DNA of 64,000 bases from JBELHO01 sp042091375 (GCA_042091375.1 JBELHO010000010.1:1-64000), one strand, 5' to 3'. Shown: positions 53,477 through 62,448, counted from the first letter of the stretch. Numbers and translations are program-made. Notes: a model not told the origin generated them from the sequence alone.

Positions 53477-53725
53477 ATGGTTACCATTCGTTTAGCCCGT
53501 GGTGGCGCTAAAAAGCGTCCATTCTATCAGGTGGTTGTTGCCGATAGCCGCAATTCTCGCGATGGTCGTTTCATCGAAAGAATTGGTTTTTTTAACCCTA
53601 CAGCACAAGGTCAAGCTGAAAAGTTACGCTTAGACTTAGACCGTGTTAGCCATTGGGTTGATCAAGGCGCGACAGTATCTGATCGTGTGGCCAAGTTAGT
53701 AAAAGATGCCAAAGTTGCAGCTTAA
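53477..53725 (+). CDS. rpsP: 30S ribosomal protein S16
   Basis: S16 is an assembly protein of the small ribosomal subunit that binds 16S rRNA. The 82-residue sequence MVTIRLARGGAKKRPFYQVVVADSR and FNPTAQG are unmistakable. The ATG at 53477, with GAGGA about five bases upstream, gives the family N-terminus; the frame extends upstream to 53423 but that part is leader. It is the first gene of rpsP-rimM-trmD-rplS. Confidence 0.98.
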   Translation: MVTIRLARGGAKKRPFYQVVVADSRNSRDGRFIERIGFFNPTAQGQAEKLRLDLDRVSHWVDQGATVSDRVAKLVKDAKVAA

Positions 53726-53756
53726 TTAATTATTAATTTGGTAGGTTTTAGAAGTC

Positions 53757-54287
53757 ATGGTGCAAGAAGACAAGCAAATTATCCTTGGTAAAGTAGGCGC
53801 AGTCTACGGCATCAAAGGTTGGTTGAAAATACATTCTTACACCGATGAGCAAGAAGCCATACTTGACTATTTTCCTTGGTCACTAAAATTAGGAAACAAA
53901 ACACAATCAGTAGAGATCACTGATTGGCGCAGGCACAACAACGGTCTTATTGTAAAAGTGGGGCACATTGACGATCGCGACGAAGCGCAAGCACTCGTTG
54001 GCTCTGAAATAATAACCACTGATAGTGCGTTACCTGAATTACCTGAAGGTGATTTTTATTGGCGCGACTTAATTACAATGCAAGTAGTAACAACACAAGG
54101 TTACGACCTTGGCATTGTTACTGACATGTTGGAAACTGGCGCTAACGATGTATTGGTTGTGAAAGCCAATCGAAATGATGGCTTTGGTAAGAAGGAACGG
54201 TTAATTCCCTACCTGATGGACCAAGTTATTAAATCGGTTAGTATTGAAAATAAACAAATTTGTGTTGACTGGGACCCAGGTTTTTAA
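53757..54287 (+). CDS. rimM: Ribosome maturation factor RimM
   Basis: RimM binds S19 and helps mature the head of the 30S subunit. The 176-residue protein has an N-terminal beta-barrel (LGKVGAVYGIKGWLKIHSYTD) and a C-terminal PRC barrel (GDFYWRDLITMQVVTTQGYDLGIVTDMLETGANDVLVV, RLIPYLMDQVIKSVSIENKQICVDWDPGF). It lies 31 bases after rpsP and immediately before trmD in the conserved operon. Confidence 0.97.
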   Translation: MVQEDKQIILGKVGAVYGIKGWLKIHSYTDEQEAILDYFPWSLKLGNKTQSVEITDWRRHNNGLIVKVGHIDDRDEAQALVGSEIITTDSALPELPEGDFYWRDLITMQVVTTQGYDLGIVTDMLETGANDVLVVKANRNDGFGKKERLIPYLMDQVIKSVSIENKQICVDWDPGF

Positions 54288-54288
54288 G

Positions 54289-55104
54289 TTGAGTAAAGGT
54301 GTTGCAAACAACAAACGATGGATTGGCGTAGTTAGCCTTTTTCCTGAAATGTTTTCCGCCATTACTGATTTTGGGGTGACAGGCCGAGCGATCCGTAAAG
54401 GCTTAATTGAGTTTCACACGTGGAACCCAAGAGACTTTACTCATGATCGACATCGCACCGTTGATGACCGCCCTTACGGCGGAGGTCCGGGCATGTTGAT
54501 GATGGTACAACCATTGCGAGATGCAATTCGCGCTGCGCGAGCAGCCGCTGAACAAAGTGTTGCAGATGGTGAGGGTATCGCCAAGGTTATATATTTATCA
54601 CCGCAAGGACGAAAATTGGACCAAGCAGGTGTACGCGAATTAGCACAGCATGACCGACTGATATTTATTGCAGGACGTTATGAAGGCATTGACGAGAGAC
54701 TGATCGAGTCAGATATTGACGAAGAATGGTCTGTTGGTGATTATGTACTGAGTGGTGGAGAACTGCCAGCAATGAACATAATCGATGCCATAGCACGCTT
54801 TGTGCCCGGAGTATTAGGACATCAACAATCAGCTGAGCAAGACTCTTTCTCAGACGGTTTATTAGATTGTCCCCATTACACTAGGCCAGAGGTACTGGAT
54901 CAGGGTTCAACTGGATCTCAATCAGTACCGCAAGTGTTGCTCAGTGGTGATCACGAACACATTAGGCAATGGCGACAATTTAAGTCACTAGAAAGAACGT
55001 GGACTAGAAGACCAGAACTTTTAACTGACCTAGCTCTGACAGCGGAACAAAGAAACATGCTTGACAAAATTAAGCAAAACTCTGTTGATGACTGTGAACC
55101 CTAG
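54289..55104 (+). CDS. trmD: tRNA (guanine-37-N1)-methyltransferase
   Basis: TrmD methylates G37 of certain tRNAs with S-adenosylmethionine, preventing frameshifting. The SPOUT-family knot is marked by LSPQGRKLDQAGVRELA, FIAGRYEGIDERLIES, EEWSVGDYVLSGGELPAM and LDCPHYTRPEVL. The start is a TTG at 54289, two bases after the rimM stop, giving MSKGVANNKRWIGVVSLFPEMF. The ATG at 54244 would overlap rimM by 44 bases. Compared with E. coli the N-terminus has about ten extra residues. rplS follows by 12 bases. Confidence 0.96.
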   Translation: MSKGVANNKRWIGVVSLFPEMFSAITDFGVTGRAIRKGLIEFHTWNPRDFTHDRHRTVDDRPYGGGPGMLMMVQPLRDAIRAARAAAEQSVADGEGIAKVIYLSPQGRKLDQAGVRELAQHDRLIFIAGRYEGIDERLIESDIDEEWSVGDYVLSGGELPAMNIIDAIARFVPGVLGHQQSAEQDSFSDGLLDCPHYTRPEVLDQGSTGSQSVPQVLLSGDHEHIRQWRQFKSLERTWTRRPELLTDLALTAEQRNMLDKIKQNSVDDCEP

Positions 55105-55116
55105 GAAGAAGGTATT

Positions 55117-55470
55117 ATGAGTAAAATTATTGATATGCTCGAACAAGAGCAAATGAAAAAAGACTTACCAGCATTCGCACCAGGCGATACGGTTGTTGTC
55201 CAAGTAAAAGTTACAGAAGGTGATAAGTCACGTCTTCAAGCTTATGAAGGTGTGGTTATTGCAATTAAAAACCGCGGTATCAATTCTGCTTTCACGGTTC
55301 GTAAAATTTCGAGCGGTGTTGGTGTTGAGCGTGTATTCCAGACACATAGCCCAATTGTTGATTCAATTGAAGTGAAACGCCGCGGTGATGTTCGTCAAGC
55401 TAAGCTTTACTATCTTCGTGAACGTTCAGGTCGCTCTGCACGTATCAAAGAGAAATTGGCTAAGAAGTAA
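55117..55470 (+). CDS. rplS: 50S ribosomal protein L19
   Basis: L19 lies at the 30S-50S interface of the ribosome. The 117-residue sequence has the family features MSKIIDMLEQEQMKKDLPAFAPGDTV, YEGVVIAIKNRGINSAFTVRKIS and RAKLYYLRERSGR-like AKLYYLRERSGRSARIKEKL. It is the last gene of the operon and is followed by a strong terminator. Confidence 0.98.
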   Translation: MSKIIDMLEQEQMKKDLPAFAPGDTVVVQVKVTEGDKSRLQAYEGVVIAIKNRGINSAFTVRKISSGVGVERVFQTHSPIVDSIEVKRRGDVRQAKLYYLRERSGRSARIKEKLAKK

Positions 55471-55510
55471 GCCTACTTTTTACCTGAATTTCGGTAAAGT
55501 AAGATCGAAC

Positions 55511-55546
55511 AAAAGCCTGAATAAGCAATTATTCAGGCTTTTTTGT
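55511..55546 (+). terminator. Rho-independent terminator after rplS
   Basis: A perfect 14-base stem pairs AAAAGCCTGAATAA (55511-55524) with TTATTCAGGCTTTT (55529-55542) around the stable tetraloop GCAA. A T tract runs to 55544. It ends the ribosomal operon. Confidence 0.95.
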
Positions 55547-56101
55547 TGCACAACCGAACATTACTTTACTGCTGTGATTGCTGCTCACAATTAACCGGCA
55601 ACTAAAACCGACTGTCACTTATATTCCCTTTTATTTTCGGTTTGTTAGTGTGTTTTTGATAAGCGAGTGTTCTTGTTATTTGTGTTTGCATTGTGAATTT
55701 ACCACAGTAAAGCTAAACTGATAGCCAATATCAATAGTTATATCCAGCCTTGTTGAAGTCATTGTTAATAATAAATTTATATAAATTCATTGGCTTAGTA
55801 ATAAAATAACAGTAGCAAAATGGGCCGTTGGCAAAAATAACTATCGCTTTCGATGACAGCGTTGTCATTTGTGTTAGCAAGTGGTAATGTAATGCAATAA
55901 CTAAAATAAAATGTGCATTTTATTCTTGTTACTAAATACAGCACAGCTGTATGCGGCATAGTGAACTTGTTATATGCTACTTGGTAAAGAGAATTAAAAA
56001 TGCTGATAAGTAACACCATTAAAAAGCTAATTTAGTTGTTGTAATGTGTTACCGACAAAATACCTTATAAATTTTTTCAAATGAGAAGTGAAGGACTTAA
56101 C
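55547..56101. other. Long leader region upstream of acs
   Basis: There is no supported gene; a minus-strand open reading at 55795-56019 has no ribosome binding site or family features. The region is AT-rich and probably contains the regulated promoter of acs. AAGGA at 56091-56095 is the acs ribosome binding site. Confidence 0.5.
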
Positions 56102-58051
56102 ATGCAAGAATTACAAAGTAGGTATCCTGCCTTGGCACAAGCCAAAGCGCGAACACATATTGATACTGCTACCTATAACGCCATGTATAAACAATCCATT
56201 GAAAATCCCAATCAGTTTTGGGGAGAGCAAGCCAGTGCTTTTCTCGATTGGCATCAACCATGGGATGAGGTAAGTAACATTGATTTACCTAGCGGTAATA
56301 TTCAATGGTTTTCTGGAGGTAAACTCAACGTCAGCTATAACTGTATTGACCGCCATTTAGCTACTAAGGCTCAACATACCGCGATGATCTGGGAGGGTGA
56401 TGATCCCAAAGATGATTTAACTATTTCATATCAACAATTGCACGATCACGTATGCCGTTTTGCTAATTTACTTAAAGCGCGCGGAGTAAAAAAAGGGGAT
56501 AGGGTATGCATTTATATGCCAATGATCCCTGAAGTGGGTTATGCAATGTTAGCCTGTGCGCGCATTGGCGCAGTTCACTCAGTAATATTTGGTGGTTTTT
56601 CTACTGAAGCTATTCGCTCGCGTATTATCGATGCTGATTGCCAAGTGGTGATCACCGCTGACGAGAGTTTACGCGGGGGACGAGTCATCCCATTAAAAGT
56701 CAATGTCGACGATGCGGTGGCTAATTGCCCCGATGTACACTCTGTTATTGTGATCGATCGCACCGGTGCTGATGTCGCATGGAACGAAAAAATTGATGTT
56801 TACTACCGCACTGAAATAGTGAAACACTCTGCTCATTGCCCGCCGGAGATAATGGACGCTGAAGACCCACTGTTTATCTTGTATACCTCTGGCTCAACAG
56901 GTACGCCTAAAGGTGTTTTACACACCTGTGGCGGTTATCTACTTTACGCAGCAATGACCCATAAATATGTCTTTGATTACCAAGATGGCGATGTCTATTG
57001 GTGTACAGCGGATGCCGGTTGGATCACTGGTCATTCCTATATTTTTTATGGGCCATTAGCCAATGGCGCAACCACCTTAGTTTTTGAGGGCGTGCCGACT
57101 TATCCTGATGCTGGACGATTTTGGCAAGTTTGTGAAAAACATCAGGTCAATATTTTTTATACAGCACCGACTGCGATCAGAGCCTTAATGAGTGTGGGTA
57201 ATGAACCCGTCGAGGCTGCCAATTTGTCATCGCTGCGTTTATTGGGATCGGTGGGCGAGCCTATTAATCCTGAAGCTTGGCATTGGTATTATGAAATTGT
57301 TGGGCAAAGCAATTGCCCAATTGTTGATACTTGGTGGCAAACCGAAACCGGGGGAATTATGATCACCTCGTTGCCTGGAGCGGAAGACATGAAACCCGGT
57401 GCCGCAGGAAAACCATTTTTTGGTGTGCAGCCCGCCTTATTTGACAAGGACGGCAATACCTTAACCGGAGAAAACCAAGGGTTGTTGGTGATGACTGGCA
57501 GTTGGCCGGGACAATTGCGAACCGTTTATGGCGATCACGACAGATTTTATCAGACCTATTTGAGTCAATACCCGGGTAATTATTTTACTGGCGATGGTGC
57601 CAAGAGAGATGAAGACGGTTTTTATTGGATCACTGGTCGCGTTGATGATGTGCTCAATGTGTCTGGGCATCGCTTGGGTACGGCCGAAATAGAGAGCGCC
57701 TTAGTGCTTCATCCGTCAGTAGCAGAAGCAGCAGTTGTTGGTTATCCCCACGACATTAAGGGGCAGGGTGTATACGCTTACGTGACCTTGATGAATAATG
57801 CTGAAGAATCAGATCAATTAATTGACCAATTAACTGATTTTGTTGCTAAAGAGCTAGGCCGTTTTGCTAAACCCGATCACATTCAATATGCCCCCGGTTT
57901 ACCTAAAACCCGCTCAGGTAAAATTATGCGCCGTATCTTGCGCAAAATAGCTGAAAATGATTTGGATACCTTAGGTGATACATCTACATTGGCCGATCCG
58001 GCGGTGGTAGATAATTTAATTGCCAATCGGGTAATACACAGTACTGCATAG
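56102..58051 (+). CDS. acs: Acetyl-CoA synthetase (AMP-forming)
   Basis: Acs activates acetate with ATP and CoA to acetyl-CoA, allowing scavenging of acetate. The 649-residue protein has the adenylate-forming core. It includes YTSGSTGTPKGVLHT (about 256-270), WCTADAGWITGHSYIFYGPL, DTWWQTETGGIMIT and YFTGDGAKRDEDGFYWITGRVDDVLNVSGHRLGTAE. The C-terminal TRSGKIMRRILRKIA carries the regulatory acetylation Lys. The ATG at 56102 has AAGGA six bases upstream; an ATG at 56081 would add seven residues. A perfect hairpin follows its stop. Confidence 0.97.
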   Translation: MQELQSRYPALAQAKARTHIDTATYNAMYKQSIENPNQFWGEQASAFLDWHQPWDEVSNIDLPSGNIQWFSGGKLNVSYNCIDRHLATKAQHTAMIWEGDDPKDDLTISYQQLHDHVCRFANLLKARGVKKGDRVCIYMPMIPEVGYAMLACARIGAVHSVIFGGFSTEAIRSRIIDADCQVVITADESLRGGRVIPLKVNVDDAVANCPDVHSVIVIDRTGADVAWNEKIDVYYRTEIVKHSAHCPPEIMDAEDPLFILYTSGSTGTPKGVLHTCGGYLLYAAMTHKYVFDYQDGDVYWCTADAGWITGHSYIFYGPLANGATTLVFEGVPTYPDAGRFWQVCEKHQVNIFYTAPTAIRALMSVGNEPVEAANLSSLRLLGSVGEPINPEAWHWYYEIVGQSNCPIVDTWWQTETGGIMITSLPGAEDMKPGAAGKPFFGVQPALFDKDGNTLTGENQGLLVMTGSWPGQLRTVYGDHDRFYQTYLSQYPGNYFTGDGAKRDEDGFYWITGRVDDVLNVSGHRLGTAEIESALVLHPSVAEAAVVGYPHDIKGQGVYAYVTLMNNAEESDQLIDQLTDFVAKELGRFAKPDHIQYAPGLPKTRSGKIMRRILRKIAENDLDTLGDTSTLADPAVVDNLIANRVIHSTA

Positions 58052-58065
58052 TGATCGTCAATCCC

Positions 58066-58097
58066 AATATAGCCTAGTGTCAATGCTAGGCTATATT
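58066..58097 (+). terminator. Hairpin downstream of acs
   Basis: A perfect 12-base stem pairs AATATAGCCTAG (58066-58077) with CTAGGCTATATT (58086-58097) around an eight-base loop. No T tract follows. It lies 14 bases after the acs stop and is probably its transcription end or a stabilising structure. Confidence 0.7.
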
Positions 58098-58117
58098 AGT
58101 CGGCTATATTAATCGGC

Positions 58118-58298
58118 TTTAATGCCAAATTTAANNNNNNNNNNNNNNNNNNNNNNNNNNNNNNNNNNNNNNNNNNNNNNNNNNNNNNNNNNNNNNNNNN
58201 NNNNNNNNNNNNNNNNNNNNNNNNNNNNNNNNNNCAAATTTAACAGCAGTTCTAAGGCTAATTTTAACAGCAGTTTTAACACCAGTTTCAATACCAGC
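58118..58298 (+). repeat. 12-bp tandem repeat interrupted by the assembly gap
   Basis: Right of the gap, five 12-base units begin at 58239, 58251, 58263, 58275 and 58287, based on TTTAACAGCAGT. Left of the gap TTTAATGCCAAA (58118-58129) resembles another unit, and the nine bases CAAATTTAA are identical on both sides of the Ns. The period of 12 keeps a reading frame open on both strands. The true copy number is unknown because of the gap. Confidence 0.75.
58135..58234. other. Assembly gap (100 N)
   Basis: Exactly 100 undetermined bases, the usual placeholder for a scaffold gap of unknown size. It lies within a tandem repeat, which probably caused the break. Any gene between 58052 and 58669 could be missing. 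The rest of this interval holds no supported gene apart from the regulatory site upstream of aroF. Confidence 0.98.
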
Positions 58299-58518
58299 TT
58301 TACATCTTTGCCAGCAGGGCTTAATTCAGTTTAGCTATGCTTTAACTATACCTTAGCTTTACACTAAAAACCTTCAATCTTGTGTTGACTTACATTGCGC
58401 TTATGGTCAATTAAAATCAAGCCTGTATGACTTACATTGCGATCGACTGACTCGTTATTAACCGATAAAAATACTATACCGATAGTGGCTATTGTTGTAT
58501 CATATTCTATACATTTTA

Positions 58519-58536
58519 AGTAAACAAAAGTTTACG
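58519..58536 (+). promoter_or_regulatory. TyrR box upstream of aroF-tyrA
   Basis: AGTAAA, six bases, then TTTACG matches the TyrR operator consensus TGTAAA-N6-TTTACA at ten of twelve defined positions and keeps the essential G and C. It lies about 134 bases before the DAHP synthase start, as expected for tyrosine repression of an aroF-tyrA operon. Confidence 0.75.
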
Positions 58537-58669
58537 ATCAGTAATTAACGGTTCAGTGCACAACACCTAAATAACCAACCTATGTTAATTTTTGATTTGC
58601 TTTTGATCAGTAATTACATGAGTAACTGATTATTTTTAATATAGTTACCCGCTAAAACCTGGAATAATT

Positions 58670-59782
58670 ATGGCTATACAAAAGGTGCAATGCATTAATG
58701 AAACAGCTGTTCACAGCCGTTTAAATGACATTCACATCAATGCAGAAGAAATTTTAATTACCCCGCAACAATTGCGCAGTGAATTGCCTATGTCAGAGAC
58801 TAGCCGAGAATTTGTTAAATCGGCTCGAGAAGTTATTGCCAATATTATTCACAAGAAAGATCACCGCTTACTGGTTATATCTGGACCTTGTTCTGTACAT
58901 GACGTTGATGCGGCTAAAGAGTATGCTAGAAAATTAAAGGTTTTACACGATAGGTATCAAGACTCTCTCTATATTGTTATGCGAGTCTACTTTGAAAAAC
59001 CAAGAACCACAGTCGGTTGGAAAGGCCTGATCAATGATCCCAACATGGACGGTTCATTTGATGTTGAGAATGGGTTGAGAAAAGCTCGTGAATTACTGAT
59101 TTACTTAACCGAATTAGGTTTGCCACTGGCTACTGAAGCATTAGATCCTATTAGTCCACAATATTTAGCTGAGTTATTCAGTTGGTCAGCTATTGGTGCT
59201 CGCACTACTGAGTCACAAACTCATAGAGAAATGGCCAGTGGTTTGTCTATGCCCATAGGTTTTAAAAATGGTACTAATGGCAGTTTAGAAGTAGCAATAA
59301 ATGCATTGCAATCAGCTGCCTCAAGTCATAGATTTATGGGGATCAACCGCCAAGGTCAAGTGGCACTGATCAAAACCTCAGGCAACCCTGATGGACATGT
59401 TATTTTGCGGGGCGGCAAACAACCCAATTACGATTCGGTGAATGTGGCTCTGTGCGAACAGGCGTTAGCAGCACATCAATGTGAATTGGGTATAGTCATT
59501 GATTGTTCGCATGGTAATTCAAGTAAAGATTTTACCCGTCAACCACTAGTTGCTGATAATGTATTTAATCAAATTGTTGATGGCAATACTTCTATTATTG
59601 GGGTGATGCTAGAAAGTCATTTGCAGCAAGGTAATCAGAGTGCTGATTTAGCGCACAGTGATTTAGCCTATGGTGTATCCGTAACAGATGCCTGCATTAG
59701 CTTTGCAACAACAGAGCAACTATTGGCAAAGGCAGCAGATAAACTCAATGACGTCCTTGTTGAACGAATAAATAACAAATAA
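58670..59782 (+). CDS. aroF: 3-deoxy-7-phosphoheptulonate synthase (DAHP synthase, type I, AroF-like)
   Basis: This is the first enzyme of the shikimate pathway, condensing phosphoenolpyruvate and erythrose 4-phosphate. The 370-residue type I protein has GPCSVHDVDAAKEYA, VMRVYFEKPRTTVGWKGLINDP, the SAIGARTTESQTHREMASGL metal and substrate region, and DCSHGNSSKD. AroF, AroG and AroH are hard to separate by motif. The adjacent tyrA and the upstream TyrR box argue for the tyrosine-sensitive form AroF. It is ten bases upstream of tyrA. Confidence 0.93.
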   Translation: MAIQKVQCINETAVHSRLNDIHINAEEILITPQQLRSELPMSETSREFVKSAREVIANIIHKKDHRLLVISGPCSVHDVDAAKEYARKLKVLHDRYQDSLYIVMRVYFEKPRTTVGWKGLINDPNMDGSFDVENGLRKARELLIYLTELGLPLATEALDPISPQYLAELFSWSAIGARTTESQTHREMASGLSMPIGFKNGTNGSLEVAINALQSAASSHRFMGINRQGQVALIKTSGNPDGHVILRGGKQPNYDSVNVALCEQALAAHQCELGIVIDCSHGNSSKDFTRQPLVADNVFNQIVDGNTSIIGVMLESHLQQGNQSADLAHSDLAYGVSVTDACISFATTEQLLAKAADKLNDVLVERINNK

Positions 59783-59792
59783 ACTAAAACTT

Positions 59793-60929
59793 ATGGATAG
59801 TGAAATTTTTCAACAGCAATTAAATACATTGCGCAAAGAAATCGATGATGTGGATCAGCAATTAGTTGAGTTGTTAGTTCGCAGGCGTGAGATCACAAGT
59901 AAAGTAGGGCAATTAAAAAGCCAAGTAGGGATGCCAATATACGCGCCTGAGCGGGAAGAAAAGCTCATTGAGCAAAGGCGAGAGCAAGCTGAAAACGCTG
60001 GGCTTTCACCAGAATTGATCGAAGATGTATTGCGGCGTTTAATGCGAGACTCTTATGTCAGCCAAGATGCTAGCGGGTATTTATGTGTCAATCCCCAGTG
60101 TCGTAAAGTAGTGATCATTGGTGGTAAAGGCAAGTTAGGTGGAGTATTTGTCGATCTATTTCAACGCTCTGGCTATCAGGTAGCCACTTTAGAGCAAGAG
60201 GATTGGCCCAATAGTCAAACGATTTTAGCAAAGGCTAGCGTGGTTATCGTTGCTGTTCCTATTCACTTAACAGTCGCTGTGATCCAACAGTTAAACGACT
60301 TGCCTAAAGATTGTATCTTGGCCGATGTCACCAGTATTAAAACTTCGCCTTTACATGCAATGAAAAAAATACACTCGGGACCCGTGGTGGGTTTACATCC
60401 AATGTTTGGGCCTGATATCAGTTGTTTAGTTAAGCAAACCTTGATTGTTTGTCATGGTAGATCAGCTAAGGAATACCATTGGTTACTAGAGCAATTACAA
60501 GTGTGGGGTGTAGCCATTTACAATGTAGAAGCAGAACAACACGACAAAGCTATGTCTGTTGTGCAAGTGTTGCGACATTTTTCTACTATCGCTTACGGCT
60601 ATCATTTAATGGCAGAAAAGGTCGATATTGGGCAATTAGTTGATATGAGTTCACCTATTTATCGACTCGAATTAATCATGGTAGGTCGGTTATTTGCACA
60701 AAACCCTATTTTGTATACGGATATTATTTTTGCAAATCCAGATGATATTGGCATGATGAAGCGTTTTGCCAATAAATTTGTCAATTTACTCGATATTGTA
60801 GAAAGTGGAGATAAGCAAGCTTTTGCCAAGGCATTTGCTGATGTAGCCGATTGGTTTGGCGATTATGCTGATAACTTTTTACAAGAGAGTAAAGCGATGT
60901 TATCAAAAGCCAATGAATTGAAAAAATAA
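59793..60929 (+). CDS. tyrA: Bifunctional chorismate mutase / prephenate dehydrogenase
   Basis: TyrA converts chorismate through prephenate to 4-hydroxyphenylpyruvate, the tyrosine branch. The chorismate mutase domain spans about residues 1-90 (LRKEIDDVDQQLVELLVRRREITSKVGQLK, PIYAPEREEKLIEQRR). The NAD-dependent dehydrogenase domain starts near 105 with VVIIGGKGKLGGVFVDLF and contains VGLHPMFGPD with the catalytic His region. The 378-residue length matches E. coli TyrA. It is in operon with aroF, and a thioredoxin-like gene follows after 11 bases. Confidence 0.97.
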   Translation: MDSEIFQQQLNTLRKEIDDVDQQLVELLVRRREITSKVGQLKSQVGMPIYAPEREEKLIEQRREQAENAGLSPELIEDVLRRLMRDSYVSQDASGYLCVNPQCRKVVIIGGKGKLGGVFVDLFQRSGYQVATLEQEDWPNSQTILAKASVVIVAVPIHLTVAVIQQLNDLPKDCILADVTSIKTSPLHAMKKIHSGPVVGLHPMFGPDISCLVKQTLIVCHGRSAKEYHWLLEQLQVWGVAIYNVEAEQHDKAMSVVQVLRHFSTIAYGYHLMAEKVDIGQLVDMSSPIYRLELIMVGRLFAQNPILYTDIIFANPDDIGMMKRFANKFVNLLDIVESGDKQAFAKAFADVADWFGDYADNFLQESKAMLSKANELKK

Positions 60930-60940
60930 ATAGGTATGTA

Positions 60941-61438
60941 ATGCAAAAAAAACTTCTACAAGTGTTGTTAGTGGCCATAACCTTGTACATCAACAACTGT
61001 TATGGCGCAGGAAATAGTTCAACTGGTGAGCCTAAAACAGGTGCCATTAATGTTCAGGAGTTATTATCTCACTATGAGCTATTTGATAGAAAGTACCAAG
61101 CTTTTACGCTAAGCGAAACAGAGCAGCAGGTGATGAGTCAATGGCCAGATGATCTTAGTATTGAAATATATTTTGGTACTTGGTGTCACGATAGCCAAAG
61201 AGAAGTACCTAGGTTATTAAAAGCCTTAGCTAAGCATGACAATATACCATTACAATTAACCTTGTTGGATCATCAAAAATCGGATCCACAAGGGCAGGCT
61301 AAAATAAAGAAAGTGAAGTACACGCCAACGTTTATTATTTATCAAGATCAACGAGAAATTGGCAGAATAATTGAGAGACCTAAGGTGTCATTAATCGCAG
61401 ATATTACTCAATTTATTAACGAGCCTACAAAACAATAG
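60941..61438 (+). CDS. Exported thioredoxin-fold protein with single active-site cysteine
   Basis: This 165-residue protein has a signal-like N-terminus (MQKKLLQVLLVAITLYINNCYG). Its thioredoxin-like core contains IEIYFGTWCHDSQREVPRLLKAL and the cis-Pro segment KYTPTFIIYQDQREIGRI. The usual CxxC is replaced by CHDS, so only one redox Cys remains at that site. It could act as a monothiol or peroxiredoxin-like protein or in thiol binding, not as a normal dithiol oxidoreductase. It lies 11 bases downstream of tyrA and is probably transcribed with it, although a metabolic link is not evident. Confidence 0.85.
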   Translation: MQKKLLQVLLVAITLYINNCYGAGNSSTGEPKTGAINVQELLSHYELFDRKYQAFTLSETEQQVMSQWPDDLSIEIYFGTWCHDSQREVPRLLKALAKHDNIPLQLTLLDHQKSDPQGQAKIKKVKYTPTFIIYQDQREIGRIIERPKVSLIADITQFINEPTKQ

Positions 61439-61840
61439 CGTGTTAAACACAAGGTTGATAATTTTTTGACCTCTTTAATTGGATCTTGAAAATTTATTTT
61501 CATCTACTAGTATTTGAAAATATAACCAGATAATTAGCATGATTTAGGTTTTATCAGGCTGTTGCTTTTGCATTCAATGCAAAATCACTTGAACACTTAT
61601 TAACCGACATATTTAAATAGTTAGCGCAATTAATATTGAGCATATATTTAACTATTTTATAAAAATAACAATAAATAACTGACTAAAATTTTTTCAGCAT
61701 AGTTTGATAGTTTTAGTCACTTTAAGGCGAGCAAGGTAAATATTTAAGTTATTACACATTAATTAAACCCAAAAAAACGTAAATAGATCGCAGGCTGTAA
61801 GTGCATTTTACGATAAACAGTAGACTTAAGGATGAGTTGT
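61439..61840. other. Gene-free stretch before the histidine phosphatase
   Basis: I see no coding sequence or clear terminator in this very AT-rich 400-base region. AAGGA at 61828-61832 is the ribosome binding site of the next gene. Confidence 0.5.
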
Positions 61841-62395
61841 ATGGAAATAGTGTTAATTAGGCATGGTAGACCAGTCAGTGCAATTAACCAGAGGTTATCA
61901 GCATCGGGTTTTTCTAAATGGATCCAAGATTATAATTTATCAAAGGTCTGTCATAAATGCCCTCCACCAAACACGTTAAAAAGCCGTGTTAATCAACATT
62001 ACGTTGTCTCCAGTGCATTACCCAGAGCTATTCACTCAGCCAAGTTGTGCGTTGGTAAAACGCCTGATCTAGTACTCGATAAATTAAAAGAGGTCGATGT
62101 ACCTCAGCTAAATATACCACTAAAGATAGATGCCTATTCATGGATCATACTCAATGGTTTATGTTGGTGGGTTGGTATTCATGGTCATGTTGAATCATAT
62201 CGTCAAGGCAAACTTAGGGCTAAGGATGCGGCAGAAATTTTGTCTTCCTTGGCATTAACAAAAACCAACGTGGCTGTGTTTGGACATATTATTACTAATT
62301 ATTTGATCGCCATTGAGCTGATCCTCAATGGCTGGCGTGCCAAGTTATCAGGTAAAAGTTTTTGGAGTACATTAGCATTTACTCATTACGACTGA
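61841..62395 (+). CDS. Histidine phosphatase family protein
   Basis: This is a 184-residue member of the phosphoglycerate-mutase-like histidine phosphatases. The catalytic RHG motif lies in EIVLIRHGRP at the N-terminus, a second Arg in SSALPRAIHSA, and the second catalytic His in VAVFGHIITNYLIA. The acid Glu is probably in LKEVDVPQL. The ATG at 61841 is used because AAGGA lies eight bases upstream; an ATG at 61832 overlaps that site. The substrate is unknown. It is monocistronic and converges on the outer-membrane protein gene over a hairpin. Confidence 0.85.
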   Translation: MEIVLIRHGRPVSAINQRLSASGFSKWIQDYNLSKVCHKCPPPNTLKSRVNQHYVVSSALPRAIHSAKLCVGKTPDLVLDKLKEVDVPQLNIPLKIDAYSWIILNGLCWWVGIHGHVESYRQGKLRAKDAAEILSSLALTKTNVAVFGHIITNYLIAIELILNGWRAKLSGKSFWSTLAFTHYD

Positions 62396-62404
62396 TCTTT
62401 TGCT

Positions 62405-62433
62405 ACGGTGACAATTAAAGATAAAGTCACCGT
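62405..62433. terminator. Bidirectional hairpin between converging genes
   Basis: ACGGTGAC (62405-62412) pairs perfectly with GTCACCGT (62426-62433) around a 13-base AT-rich loop. It sits in the 53 bases between the phosphatase and the outer-membrane protein gene and can end both transcripts. Confidence 0.65.
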
Positions 62434-62448
62434 TGCGCAGCGCTTAAA

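Noticed and set aside
55795..56019. 74-codon minus-strand open frame in the acs leader
   Set aside because: Low-complexity, hydrophobic and without a ribosome binding site; more likely regulatory DNA.
58109..58334. Open frames that run through the N stretch
   Set aside because: Undetermined bases cannot support a coding call. The frames stay open because of the 12-base repeat period.
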